Below, one piece after another: positions 13,140 through 24,394 of a DNA stretch of 64,000 nt. This stretch comes from Cycas panzhihuaensis (lineage: Eukaryota > Cycadophyta), in assembly GCA_023213395.1 (NCBI GenBank), contig CM041465.1, positions 246,705,741 to 246,769,740 of the forward strand, given 5' to 3'. Within the stretch, counting starts at the first letter, position 1; every line of letters begins with the position of its first letter. The notes beneath the pieces are model-generated. The model was not told where the DNA came from and did no database searches. It was given only the letters and a program-made list of their open reading frames with translations. Both the position numbers and the translations under genes were made by a program.

Positions 13140-13688
13140 TTTAAGTGAACCATCTCATGTAGTGGATGATATAAATCCATTGTAATCCTTAGGCAATCCT
13201 TTAACAATTGTTGTTACAAGCTCGTCCCTAGAAGTAGGTTGATCCAATGTATTCAATTCATTACATATCTCTTTGATGGAGAAAAGAAAAGCCGACATAG
13301 GGTTGACAAATTTTAAAGAATACAACTTGGCTTTTACCATCAAAATGCGAGTTTCATCTCACCTTTCATACAAAGATGACAAAATATTCCATGCTTCCTT
13401 AGAAGTTTTTGCATACACAATATTCTGGTCAACATGAACATCAATAATCATATGTAAAAATGTCAAAGCAATTTCATCTTTGGCTTTCCAGGTAGCTACA
13501 CAAACAAGATCAGGATGAACAATAACACCATAATCATTGACAGGTATAAGTTGAGGTATTCCTTCAGAAACATAACCCTAAAATTCGTTCATTATTAAGA
13601 GGTTTTGTGTGATCCTTTTCTATTCTTGATAGTTATCTTGTCCTGTTAATCTGATGGTACATGCATTTAGCATATTTATTGTAGCCAT
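13140..13688 (-). pseudogene. Copia-2 gag N-terminal part, broken
   Basis: The start is ATG at 13688-13686 (MATINMLNACTIRLTG, then QDNYQE), a typical copia Gag opening (x-L-x-G-x-N-Y-xx-W). The next codon, where the family has Trp, is TAG, and a second TAG follows shortly. The Gag core continues through DVHVDQNIVYAKTSKEAWNI and the segment 13155-13343, ending in ELVTTIVKGLPKDYNGFI. Two further breaks separate it from the zinc-knuckle segment at 12885-13136. Confidence 0.85.
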
Positions 13689-16140
13689 GTTGAAGTTGTA
13701 AGGCTTGAAGCTAGCAGATAACTTGGAAACTCAAAGTTTTCGTCGTTTAAGTTCCACCTTTTAACTAAACCAACAGTTTTGATCTTACTAGGAGATGCAA
13801 CAATTGAGTGGAGTGATGAGGGGTGGAGGACTAGGCTAAAGGGTTGGTCCAATCCTGATCTATAGAGGAGATCCAATAGTTGGCCAAGTTAAATCTAGGA
13901 CAAGGCAGGTAGAGTTGATCTGCATGGACGTGCCATGCTTTCCTTGAGATTCACAATCCCAATAACATCTTTTTCGAACCTCCTTTTTTTAAGCAATCTT
14001 AATTGTCGTGTACTAATCGTACAGTCAGTTGGTCTCCTAGGGAATGTACCAAGTTTAAGGTTATTTCAGAGGCAATGTTTGAACCTTTTTTGGGTCTCTC
14101 TTACTTGATTTTAAAGTCACTTTTTAGAAGATTGTGGACTTAGAGTTTATTTTACTTAGATGATGTAGATGCTTGATTAAGCTTACAATGAAAAGAGCTT
14201 CAAAAGAAAACAAACAAGTACATCAAAATGAACACTTTGTTTTACAAGAGCATTTTATGGAGTGAAGTAGTGCTATCAAATCCAAGTAAAAGAGTGTTTG
14301 AGTACAATGTCAAAAATGTTTGAGAAAGTAAGCACTTAAAGAAGATGTTAAGTATTTCAATGAAAGTAAGCGAAGTCTTGTGATGAAAAATGCAAGTGGG
14401 TTCCTTTTAGTGCTGAAGATAAAATGAGGAAGATCACTTGTAAGATGAAGACGGCAAGCACCAAGTGTTGGGACTTTAAAATAGTCCCAACGATCAACAA
14501 AATAAGTGATTTTATTAAGTAACAAGCTTTCTTTGAGCCCTTTTTGTGACTAAGAGTAATAGGTTACCATGCAAGGTGTCTTAGAAAGAGTGTTGAAATA
14601 GTCATAAAGATCACTTTGACAAAGTATCAACACCTCAAAATCACTTTTATCAATGCTTTCTAACACTTGTAAACATGAAATAAGTGTTAAATAAGGTTTA
14701 ACATGCCAAAAAACAAATGCTGAAATTCAATTTTTTTGCAACTTTGAACAACAAGGATATCATGCAAGAAGCCTTAATAAGCACTTTAATCAAGTATTTG
14801 TAATCCCTAAAGATGAGAGAGTGACTTGACATCAATGATTTAATGAGATCACAAAATATTTAAGAAGATTTTTAGCTTTAAAAAAGCGATTTTTTTTTTT
14901 TTTTAAAAAGAAAATTAAGCTGAAAGGTCACCATGCAAGGTGCCTTTAATGAAAAATAGTTTAAATGAAAAACATATCACCTTTAATGTGAGAAATCACT
15001 AAAAAAAACTTGATTAAGTCCTTTTGACACAAAGTGAGGTCAGTGTAGTCAAAAAGTGAAAAAATCACTAAGAAAAACCTTAATTTGATTTTAAAAAAGG
15101 TGATTTTAGTGATTTCAAAGTGACCTTATATGAAACCTAGGATAAATAAACTTTATCAAAAGGAAAATATTCTTAAAATTATAAGATAAAGTTTATTTGA
15201 TAAAGTTGCAAGTTTCAAATATATTGAAAATTTAGATTTCAAATGGCGGTGTGACTTGGGCGACTTCTGTGATCACGCAAGTGGTGAGATCTTCTCGTAG
15301 ACTTCACAGATCACTGTAAAAATTGAAGAGTAGGGGCACATTTATCATACGGAGCTATCTCCAGAGTTTCAGAGCATTTTGTCCATTGTACGGTGAGTAC
15401 CGTTTAAATGAAGGCTAATGTGAGGCGCATAGACTGTGGGGAGTTGAGGAGGTCGTGCGGCTGCCGTGAGACTCTGGGGGGTGACATCTAGTCACCGTTA
15501 GCACTCTGTGGGACCCATGTAGGGTTTGAGACCCTTCCAAAGAGAGTTGATCAACAAAGAAGATATGTACTGGTCTTTCAGACTTTCCCTGGTGTTTTGA
15601 GTGTACACCCAACAAAGTGAAGTCACTCAGGAATTTTTTAGAGGTTGAGAGCTTATTGAATATGTTCACAAAGCCTGCAACAAGGATCAGACATGGGGCA
15701 ACAAGTAGAAATGAGTGATTTTGTTCAAAAAAAAAATTGCTCTATCTGTAAGACCCAAAACAGTAAAAAAATCAATGTAGCCTGAGTGCAGTGACTGAAG
15801 ATCTGATTTTTAGTAAAAAACAAACACATAAAACTCCTGAGATCTACCTTGAACTACAGAACATTGATTTTTTCTAAGGAAAAGAATTAAGAAAAATCAC
15901 TATTTTTGAAGAAACAGCGAGTGTTGCACCATAGGTAAGGTCTAAAAAAATTCAGATCTGAGTAATATCCCTGCTCCAGCTTTCAACACTGCTCCAAGAA
16001 TCTTTGATCTGCAGTTGTAAGCCTAAAACACACCTTGGATCGCCTTCAGAGAGTGAAGATCGTCACCAAGGGTTTGTAGAACCCACTTTAAATCTCCTTT
16101 GAGCAAGAAAAAATCAGAACGGAGGGAACTAGTGTCCTTT
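13689..16140 (-). other. unusually long leader of Copia-2
   Basis: About 2.45 kb separates the primer-binding site from the gag start. No recognised protein is encoded. The part at about 14190-15130 is strongly purine-skewed on + and contains loosely repeated segments near 14567, 14757 and 14929 around ATGCAAGGTG/ATGCAAGAAG, spaced about 170-190 bp. A 16 bp A/T run lies near 14890. Confidence 0.6.
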
Positions 16141-16153
16141 AGCTCTAATACCA
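16141..16153 (-). other. primer-binding site of Copia-2
   Basis: On the minus strand TGGTATTAGAGCT lies two bases inside the 5' LTR. It matches the initiator tRNA-Met consensus TGGTATCAGAGC at all but one base. Confidence 0.88.
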
Positions 16154-16155
16154 AA

Positions 16156-16694
16156 TGTTGAAATGGCCAAAAGGCCTATGAAATCCAAGATCTAAGAGAT
16201 AGATTCACTCTAGTTCTAGAAAGCAAATAATTTAGATTAACAATGAAATTGAGATAAACATAAGCAAGATCAAAGCACAAAGAGTGAGAGCAAAATGATA
16301 CCAAATGTGAGGAGTTGGAAGTGGTCCAACCTCCAAATGAATAACAATTTGATTAGCAAACTGGCAGCATAACAATACAGCTCCAACTCTATATGAGAAT
16401 CATGAGAAGGGGTCTCAATATATAGAGTGAAAGAAGAGACCTAAGGCATTGGATGTTTGACAAGTGTCAAACTTCCAAGGTACATGCCTTGCATGTAGGA
16501 CATGTGTCTTTTTGGGCTCTCAAGTGAGCAAAAGTGCATGGGGGTCCATTTGACCCTTAAGTGACAATGTTGTGTCATTAGGAAAGAATGTGGGTGTGCA
16601 TTTTATCATTTAAGTGACAAGTCACCCTATAAAGTACAAATAATACATGAAAAATAAAGTACATAGGTTTAACATGTAAACATAAGGTTTAACA
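16156..16694 (-). repeat. 5' LTR of Copia-2
   Basis: 539 bp, the longer LTR copy, directly followed by the GTAGA duplication. The block absent from the other LTR includes a perfect short palindrome GTTTGACA-AG-TGTCAAAC at about 16454-16473. Confidence 0.93.
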
Positions 16695-16699
16695 GTAGA

Positions 16700-17724
16700 T
16701 GCCTTGCATTGCCTACAAATAATTATTATGGATTAAGAAACGTGAGTAGAGAATGAACTTGCATGTATCATGCCCCTATCGATGAAGTAATTCAATTGAT
16801 ATATTCTTGTTCACCTTCTCTTTGCTTTTTCTTCTTTTTTTTTTATCCTAGAGTTTTTGTTGTATTCTACTTTGGTCTCTTCTCTCTTTTTCTCTATGAA
16901 TTAGATAATAAATTAAAAGTGTTCAAAATTGGATAATGATATTCAACATACACAATGGAGTGGACCTTGAAAAAAAAAACTTCAAAGTACCTCAACTGAG
17001 CCTCAAAGTGTCTAACCCCTTTCATTAAACTTGAATCATATTTATACACATAAAATTGGTTAAAAGGTGGGCATGTTAGTTTCTTGTTGAATAAGGGACC
17101 ACTACCCATGACCCCTTAGCCCACTAGTCATATCAAGGGCTAACCTAAAGAGCTTAAAAGCATGTTAGAACAATGAAAAATATTGTAAAAATGGCCCTTA
17201 AGGTTTAGTACAAGGGAAACGAGGGCATCAAAGCTTATATACATGTATATATTTCTATTTGAAAGTAGGTGTAAAGCCTTTATTTATAAGAATTTACATC
17301 ATATGGGGCATGAAGCCTATTAAAATAACTATGCATATATAACATACTTCACTTCTTGTTAATGCAACACATCTAGCTAAGCGAGTTGTTAGTGCATCCT
17401 CCTCACCATGTGTCTCTTCCATGGGTCCATGAGGCCTCAATGTTCTGGTTAACGTGATATTTAGCATGATCAACCTCTTCAACACCCATTCCTTCTTTCA
17501 TTTGTGATGGAGAGTAGCACCTTGAAGTTGTTTTGGTTATGCTTTTGCCTCATGGCTATTGGGTCAAAATAATTTTTAATTGGTAGCTGCACCTTGGGAT
17601 CCTTAGCATTGGGTTTGTTTCGTTGTAGCCTAGGAAGGTCAAATGGAGTCACGGGCTTGGGCACTACAAGTAGTGGGTCATGAAATTTTTACATAGGTTT
17701 TGGAGCTCTATCATTTTGCTTACT
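16700..17724. other. anonymous DNA, no gene recognised
   Basis: Minus-strand open frames at 17294-17485 and 17479-17664 overlap by a few bases (the second starts MPKPVTPFDLPRLQRNK), but I recognise no family. They could be a gag-like fragment of the element whose tail forms the array that starts at 17725. There is no other structure beyond AT-rich DNA. Confidence 0.4.
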
Positions 17725-17982
17725 AGATGCCCTGTCATCATTTGCCAAACTTTATGTAGGCTTGCCTTGCATTTTTGGCTAGAGATTTGGCCCTGTTTTA
17801 TGAAGGTTTGGGCTTAGAATTTTTTTTGGGAATTTTTTGTTATGGATGTTAATACACTTGTTTTCATGTTCCACTATAGGCTCTTAGCCCTTGGTTTTTG
17901 TCTGAGTGCTCAATTTCATCTCAACTAGAATGAGTAGGCCATCACGAATGCAATGGTCCTTAGAATGGCATTGAACACATGA

Positions 17983-18195
17983 TGTCATGAGCATATCACA
18001 ATAGAAGTTAGCCAAGAATGATAATAATGGAAGAGAAGCACACATATAAATAAGGGATCTAGTATTAGTGACGGATGAGTATTCAAATCGTATTTTATTT
18101 TGTTATATTGAATGAGGCATCACCTTTGATCTTCTCTTAGAATTCATTATTATTATTTAGTCTTATTGGTAATTTTGGTAGTGTTGAGTTCTACA
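17983..18195 (+). repeat. LTR copy 1 of TRIM-like array
   Basis: 213 bp, TGTCATGAGCATATCACAAT to TTCTACA, matching 18557-18780 throughout with scattered differences. Confidence 0.7.
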
Positions 18196-18556
18196 AGTGG
18201 CATTAGAGCATAGTTTGTCTGGATGTTTTGTAAGTTTCGCCTTCAACTTTTGTTGCCTAATTTGTCTCTTAATTATTCACTGCAGTTTCATTCATGATTG
18301 CCACCCTAACATCATTTGCTAAACTTGATGTAGGATTGCTCTGAATTTTTGGCTAAAGGTTTGGCCCAATTTTATGGAGGCTTGGGTTTAGCATTTTTAT
18401 TAGGTGGTTTTTTGTTGTGGATGTTAATCTATTTGTTTTCATGTTCCACTGTAGGCTCTTAGGTCTTGCTTTTTGTTGGATGCTCAGTTTTGTCTTATCT
18501 ATTGTAAGCAGTCAATCATGAATGTGATGGTCCTTAGAATGGCATTGGAAGCATGA

Positions 18557-18780
18557 TGTTGTGATTATTTCACAATAGAGGTTAGCCAAGAAGGATAATA
18601 ATAGAAGAACACACATACAAATAGGGGCTCTATTATTAGTGAGGGATGAGAATTCAAATTGTCTTTTGTCTTGTTATGTTGGTTAATGCATCACCTTTGA
18701 TCTTCTCTTGGAATTAATTATTATTATTCTTGGCTTTTATTTAGTCTTCTTGTTAATTCAAGTAGCACATGAGTTGTACA
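18557..18780 (+). repeat. LTR copy 2 of TRIM-like array
   Basis: 224 bp, TGTTGTGATTATTTCACAAT to GTTGTACA. The first ~75 bp also resemble 20545-20620, a third, truncated family member. Confidence 0.7.
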
Positions 18781-18895
18781 AGAGGCATTAGAGCATAGTC
18801 TACCTTAGTGTTTTGTAAACTTTGCCTTAATTGTTTTTTCCTAATTTGTCTTTGGATTATTCACTCCAATCTCATATATGATTGCCATTGCTACT

Positions 18896-20544
18896 AATGC
18901 TATTTTGCATGCTCTTTTTCACTATTATGTTTGTGTCTATTGGTCTTTGGTTTATTGCTTTCTAGAAAGGGATTCAATTTGCTTTTGCTATCAATGTGAT
19001 TTGGTAAGCTTTCTAAGACAAGCAACTTGAAAAGTTTGATTGATATTTCGTAAGGGCAGGTTCCACTTTCACTATTTGCAAGTAGTGTTATTTCCTCTTG
19101 TGCCTCTCTACCCATATATTCACTAAAAACATGTTCCTCTTATGCAACAACTACTACCAAATTTCCATCAAAAGTAGGAGATAGACAAGTGGAAGCAATG
19201 TCTCATCATGTCGTAAACCCATCTAGCATTTAATGGCAATAATGTAGCAAAGGTGAGGTTGCTTATGCTTTGGAGCCATTAAGGAAATATACAAATAAAT
19301 TCAACCCAAACGAATATTTTAATTGAATATTTGCACAAGAATATTGTCACTAGAATATTTCTATTAAAACATTGTTAAAAAATTAATAGCAATTTAAATA
19401 AGTAAATAAGCAGTTTAGTCAATCTTTTTTCGAAATTCTTTTACTTCTTCATGCCACTTCTCATTAAACAAAAATTATTTGCTTTCAAATTTTAAAATTA
19501 GTATAATAATTTCTTTGCTTTCAAGTCATAGAATAATAGCTATCTTAGCACCATCTTTAGAGTTACAATTAATTTGCCTTCTCAATCACTACTATCCATA
19601 ATTTCCCCCAAGTTTCATTAACTATTTATCCTAAACCCAAACCATTGCACTAGTGCCATTTTTGAATCATCCCACCATTTTTCTAAATTGTTCTTGAATT
19701 GCCCTACTCCATCATATTCCCTAAGCTATTTTGCACATGTTCCTCTCACCATTCCATTTCTCCCACCTTTTTGTCCCCTCAACCATTTTGTTTACCACTC
19801 TAGTAGGAATGGTAGTAATTGCCAAACTCCCACTAGAATATATCAACCAAAAATTTTCAAAGAATGGAAGATACCATGAAGTGACAGTATGCCACGCACA
19901 GACATCCAAATGATGAATGAAAAAATGGAGAGGTTGGAGAAAGAGTAACAAAATTTGCTATATGGAATTACTAAATTAAATAATTCCTACAATAGCTGTT
20001 AATTTAAGCCAAGGAGAAAGCCCTAGTTTGAGTCAAAGCTAGTTGAACAAGTTGACTTAGTAGTTGCTAAGGTAAGTCTAAAAGAGACTTGAGTTTGGTT
20101 TGTTATTAGGAGCATAAGATTTAGAATTAGAAGTTGCAAATGATAGTAAAATACTTGTTGGCAAACCAACGATAATACAAGCCTAATAATACTAGTTAGC
20201 AAATCATAACACATCCTCTAATAATTGGACATCCTCTAATAATTGGACTCAAGACTACAAGATAGCCTTAAGGGAGCCAGACCTAGAAGAAGAAGAAAGA
20301 TCTAGAATGGGGTTCTTAAGGGATATCAAATAGCCATCAAGATTAGTCATAATAAGGTTGCAAATACAAGGGTCCAATACAAGTAGAACAAAGAAAAATT
20401 TGTCTTATTATAGTTGACACAAGCAAATGATCCAAGTATGTTTATTGGAATGACAAGGCATTGCCCTTGGTATAACAAAGACCATGATTCAAGATGATTT
20501 ATGTGTATCCTTCACAATGCAAAGCTTTTAAAGAAGAGAGGGTA
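18896..20544. other. anonymous AT-rich DNA with a small duplication
   Basis: No gene is seen. Short frames at 18900-19115 and 19688-19951 overlap on opposite strands and look like chance openings. An 18 bp motif ACATCCTCTAATAATTGG is duplicated in tandem at 20211-20228 and 20229-20246. Confidence 0.45.
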
Positions 20545-20620
20545 TGTTGTGATCCTTTCACAACAAAAGTGGACCAACAAGGATAATAGTGGAACATATT
20601 CAAAAAGACCACTCTCTCCT
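20545..20620 (+). repeat. truncated LTR-like fragment related to the TRIM array
   Basis: TGTTGTGATCCTTTCACAAC and the following ~55 bases parallel the start of the LTR at 18557. The preceding AAAGAAGAGAGGG is purine-rich, as a polypurine tract would be. Similarity fades after about 20620. Confidence 0.5.
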
Positions 20621-21640
20621 TAAAAGCTTGGTCAAATCTAGCACAAACATGGATGAGACAAATTCACCCAATGGCTTGATGAATTCTTTCCCAAAGGTCC
20701 ATACATACATGGGGAGACCAAGAAACTCTATCTAAATCCATCATTTAAATGCAACCACATTAACAATAGATAAGTTAGACTCCCCTCAATCTAATATAGT
20801 TAGGTTTTGCCCACATATTTGTGGGCCCCCATTTGAGGACCTATTCAAGCAATTTTGGAGACTCAAGAATGAAAAAGCAAAAACGCTAGGAAAGGTTCTT
20901 GAATGAGCTCACCTTCCATTGGAAAACTTGAAGTCACTTGTGCACCCACTGCTTGATTGTAGTTTCTGATGGATGATGACCAATAAAATATGCAATGAGC
21001 ATATGTGAAAGCACATCACACACGACATTTATAACAACTCTTTGACCTAAGCATACTACAAGTGTAGAATCTTACATTTGTAACTACTTGTTGACCTAAG
21101 CATACTACAAGTATAGAATTTGACTCATTGCATTGAACATCTTAGGTATAAATTTCTTGGGTTGTTTGGGCACTATCTTTTCTGTGTAAGAGTACTAGTT
21201 GTCAGTCTCCAAAGGTTTCACTAGGATTTGATAATATTTTAGAATACAAGGGTGGGACATTGTTTGAGGTGGCTATAAGTGCCAAAAAATCCTCTATCCT
21301 CCATTATGCAACTATAATGGTAGGTCTCACTTACTAGATACCATAGACTTTAGTTAGAGGCCAATGGATATGCAATCATGAAAAGGCTAATTTTGTGGTG
21401 GCTCTATAATTGCCATGAGTGCCCTAACTCTCCCTAATTAGCTTCCTTAGATAATAGGCCCCTTTTTAATAGTTTGATGATTCTTCTCTTTGTAATAATG
21501 TCACTGGGGTTTATTTCTTTATTTAGAGGAGGATGCTATGCGTGGAAATGTAATTTGTTTGGGGGAGGGTTATATTGAGGGTCATACTCTAGGGTTAAGG
21601 CCCATTTGCTTTATAAATTAAGTAAAGGGAGTTGTTGGAT
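20621..21640. other. anonymous DNA, no gene recognised
   Basis: No coding signal is seen. A ~30 bp segment beginning TTGACCTAAGCATACTACAA occurs at 21042 and again at 21091 (49 bp period). Confidence 0.4.
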
Positions 21641-21649
21641 TCCCTCATG

Positions 21650-22140
21650 CATGTTTCATATTTCTTCACGCTTGATACGTGCTAAAGGTAGTCTTGTATG
21701 TGTCCTCAAGCCTCATCTTGATTTGGTGGTATCTATATCGTAAGTTGATTTTTGTAAAAATACTTTGCTCTATGTAGTTCATCTAGTAACTCATTGATCT
21801 TGGGTATTGATTTTTTTTATTGTGACCTTATTTAGAGCATAATAATCCACCTACACATGGAAGGATCCTTCCTTTTTCTTGACCAAGACTATTGGAGTTG
21901 TAAATGGATTGTTGCTAGGAACTATTGCTCCTGTTCTAGTAGTTCATGCATAATCTTTTCAATCCCATTGTCATTAGGCCATATAGACAACCCCACACAC
22001 ACATATGAAAGGGTCCTTCCTTTTTATTGACTAGGATTATTGGAGTTGCAAATGGGTTGTTGCTAGGAACCATTGCTCTTAATTCCAATACTTCCTGCAC
22101 AATCTTTTCAATCTCATTTTGGTAATTGAGGAGTTGTTTA
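21650..22140 (-). pseudogene. Ty3/gypsy reverse transcriptase fossil with duplicated N-terminal part
   Basis: On the minus strand 22140-22000 reads EIEKIVQEVLE, MVPSNNPFATPI and ILVNKKEGPFHMC, the canonical start of gypsy RT. A second, separate copy of the same region follows at about 21960-21840 (VPSNNPFTTPIVLVKKKEGS, FHV, stop, VDYYALNKVTIKK). It runs on into KINLRYRYHQIKMRLEDTYK and TTFSTYQ, where the family has K-I-D-L-R-S-G-Y-H-Q-I. The catalytic Asp of that motif reads as Asn. Frameshifts and stops are present, and the rest of RT is lost near 21650. Confidence 0.85.
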
Positions 22141-22159
22141 TTCTAATTTATATTATTCT

Positions 22160-22771
22160 TATGATTTACTTTGTCCATCTTATGATTTTATGGCTGTGGA
22201 CGTGTGTATAAGGCATTGATGACAGATGATAAGCACCCCTGACTATACAATAAGTTGTTGCCCCTCTTCAGCATGTTGCTAGGGATGTGCATCACTCTAA
22301 ATCACCACGCTTGATGAGTACATAGTGATAACGATCCCGATTGCTACAAATTATGTTCACCATGAGTGTTACTATTGCTATGAACTTTGTCACTCCTGTA
22401 GCACAATGACAACAATCATGACTCTTATTGTTGGCGAATATGCAATGATAATGATCCTAATGCTTACCAATAAACTCTAATCATGATGATTGCTATTGTT
22501 ACAAACTCCAACAAATTCTATGCCTCATAGGCATGCCATGGGTGGATGCATTCCTTGAGTCCACTTAGGATATAGAAGTGAAAAGAAGGGTAGAAAAGGA
22601 GATGACAAAATTTTTGAAGTGGTTACAACAAACGCCAAGCACTCCAATCCAATACTGCTCCAAGTTGATGGTCAAGAAAAACACCAAACAGAGATAGGAG
22701 GAAAGAGGAAGAAGTAGAAAACGTACCCTCACTAAAGGTGGGCCTCCACTTAGGAAGAATTCTCTCCTACC
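22160..22771. other. anonymous DNA upstream of a short open frame
   Basis: In minus-strand terms this lies upstream of the gypsy RT fossil, where protease would be expected, but no protease motif is visible. Loosely repeated segments around CCTAATGCT/ACGATCCCG at 22320-22510 give a weak internal periodicity. Confidence 0.35.
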
Positions 22772-22999
22772 ATGGAACTAGGAGAAACATCCTCCCAACT
22801 AGCACCAATAGAAGGAAAGGGACAACAAATCATTCAGATTGTGGAGGAAATGGAAGCAAGCTATAGGGTGGAAATTATTGCTTTACAAGAAAAACTAAAA
22901 GAAAAGGATGCAATCATAGCCACCCTCACTCATAGTAAAGAAGATATATTGAAGGTCAACGAAGCTTCATTGGATCCGAGGCAACAGGGGCAGCCTTGA
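22772..22999 (+). CDS. short open frame with predicted coiled coil, function unknown
   Basis: 75 codons start at ATG 22772 (MELGETSSQLAPIEGKGQQI); an in-frame TAG lies just upstream. Residues ~22-60 are rich in Glu, Lys, Ile and Leu with heptad-like spacing (VEEMEASYRVEIIALQEKLK), as in coiled coils of some retrotransposon Gag proteins. No zinc knuckle or Gag core follows. It may be a Gag fragment or a chance frame; I recognise no family. Confidence 0.3.
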   Translation: MELGETSSQLAPIEGKGQQIIQIVEEMEASYRVEIIALQEKLKEKDAIIATLTHSKEDILKVNEASLDPRQQGQP

Positions 23000-23830
23000 A
23001 ACAGAAGTGGGGGAGAAAACATAATAACTTTTTTTTTGGGAAATTTTGAATTGAGCAAGGATGTTCAACCCTTTTTGTTGACCTAGGATAGATGTTGGAG
23101 CAAAATTTGTTACTTATGTTGTTTGGACCATGGAAAAGTAGGAATGTATGATTATTTTGACACGAGGAATGCAAGAACGCACTATTAAAGGACTGCACAT
23201 GAGAACACATGCCAGAAAACAATGAAGAAAGTCAAGAAACAACTCTCGAAGAATGCATATCAAGATACATTCTTGAAAGGAACGCATGCAAATTGGGACA
23301 CATGCAAAATGCACGCCCAAAATTGAGTCGTACGTTCCAGACATGATGACATCACTTGTGGGCATACATACATATGGTTGTATGGATAGAATATATGGTA
23401 ATTAAATGATTGTAATGCAAAATTAAGTGAAAAAGTACTTTTGTTATGAAAATGAATGCTTGTGGCCATAAGTCAACCATTCCTCCAAAAGGCATGTAAA
23501 TTGGTATTTATTGGGGCTTGTTCCACCATTTTGGTGTGAGAGTCAAGTTACTTGTTCTAATGATAGATTTCCAAGTGTGGTGGGATGCATGTAGCAAGAT
23601 GCATCCATTTTCAATGATGTAAGGACATTAATAGTGATATTGCTTAATATAATAACGAGTTACATGGAATACTGGGTATGTTGTGCATAATGGTTATTTC
23701 ATAGTGAATGTATGTTTTATTATTGATTGATATATAGCATAATGATGATGTTATGATGTTTTATGGTTATAATAACTGTATGAGCAAGTGATAACATGAC
23801 TATGTTAATGAAGTCTAATGACACTATCGA
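23000..23830. other. anonymous DNA, no gene recognised
   Basis: A run of T (about 23030-23038) and repeated GAATGCA/ACGCA motifs at 23160-23320 are visible. The three minus-strand frames here overlap one another and lack family features. Confidence 0.35.
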
Positions 23831-24097
23831 TTAGTGGACCCCTTGACAAGTGTATCTCATAAGGGTAGTGAGATTTAAAGTCAACAGCTTCTCCAGTTCA
23901 CAAAGTAGGCCTTTTAGTTTCACACTTGCTAGTTGCGAATTCCTTCCTGCCACATTGATTGCCAATAGTGACTCTCCAATTACTTGCACATGGTTTGCCT
24001 TGAGGTCGACCACAACTTTCAATCCCCTAATGATGCCCCAAAATTTTGCCTTGTTGTTAGAGCATATCCCCAAGTTTTCAATACACTGAGTTGTAAT
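23831..24097 (-). pseudogene. RNase H-like domain fragment
   Basis: The minus-strand frame contains NNKAKFWGIIRGLKVVVDLK, HVQVIGESLLAINVAG and KLKGLLCELEKLL, the middle of a plant RNase H domain of the RVT_3 type used by plant LINEs and some gypsy elements. The expected NNEAE Glu reads Lys (NNKAK) and the expected GDS Asp reads Glu (GES), so two catalytic positions are lost. It begins abruptly at the LTR boundary of Copia-3 (24098), so the insertion or a deletion removed its N-terminal half. It ends at a stop at 23831. Confidence 0.7.
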
Positions 24098-24387
24098 TGA
24101 AATTTGATATAGGATCAAATGGAACCAAATAAAAGATAGTGACATATGTTTTAGGTAGAATTAATCTATCTTCAAAATTTAATCTTCATTCATTAAGAAT
24201 GATTATCCATCATATAATTGACAATCCTATACACATACAAGTAGGATTAATAATGGTCCAAATACAACTCATAGTTGCCTAAACATGTGTCACAAGTCTA
24301 GTAAGGACTTTTGTCACAAGTCAAATTAATGATGGTTTAATGACTCACCAACCCATAATTTGACCTATGTAAAGATTAATTCTAACA
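24098..24387 (-). repeat. 3' LTR of Copia-3
   Basis: 290 bp starting TGAAATTTGATA and ending TTCTAACA on +. It aligns with 30125-30407. Confidence 0.85.
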
Positions 24388-24394
24388 CTCTACC

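Larger units (their letters stand above)
9035..16694 (-). mobile_element. Copia-2: complete Ty1/copia retrotransposon, moderately decayed
   Basis: LTRs at 9035-9522 and 16156-16694 (TGTTGA to TTTAACA as read on +) are flanked by an exact 5 bp duplication GTAGA (9030-9034 and 16695-16699). Read on the minus strand the order is LTR, tRNA-iMet primer site, about 2.45 kb leader, gag, protease, integrase, RT, RNase H, C-run-complement polypurine tract, LTR. Long stretches of the pol frame remain open, including an intact YVDD box, so it is better preserved than the other copia copies. Gag and pol nevertheless carry stops and frameshifts. Confidence 0.96.
17725..18895 (+). mobile_element. tandem TRIM-like LTR element array
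   Basis: A unit of 574 bp is repeated. A short LTR-like segment at 17983-18195 recurs at 18557-18780, both starting TGT and ending TACA. Each is followed within two bases by a degenerate tRNA-iMet primer site (TGGCATTAGAGC at 18198, AGGCATTAGAGC at 18783). Sequence before the first LTR copy matches sequence before the second, and sequence after the first matches sequence after the second. The order is therefore tail-LTR-head-tail-LTR-head, with an internal region of only about 360 bp and no coding capacity. This is the size and organisation of a TRIM (miniature non-autonomous LTR element) in tandem. Confidence 0.72.

Noticed and set aside
19688-19951. overlapping open frames on both strands
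   Set aside because: No homology-like motif, no splice context, and mutual overlap; chance.
22956-23469. three overlapping minus-strand frames of 69-88 codons
   Set aside because: They overlap in different frames, are Cys/Phe-rich as expected from AT-rich noise, and match no family.
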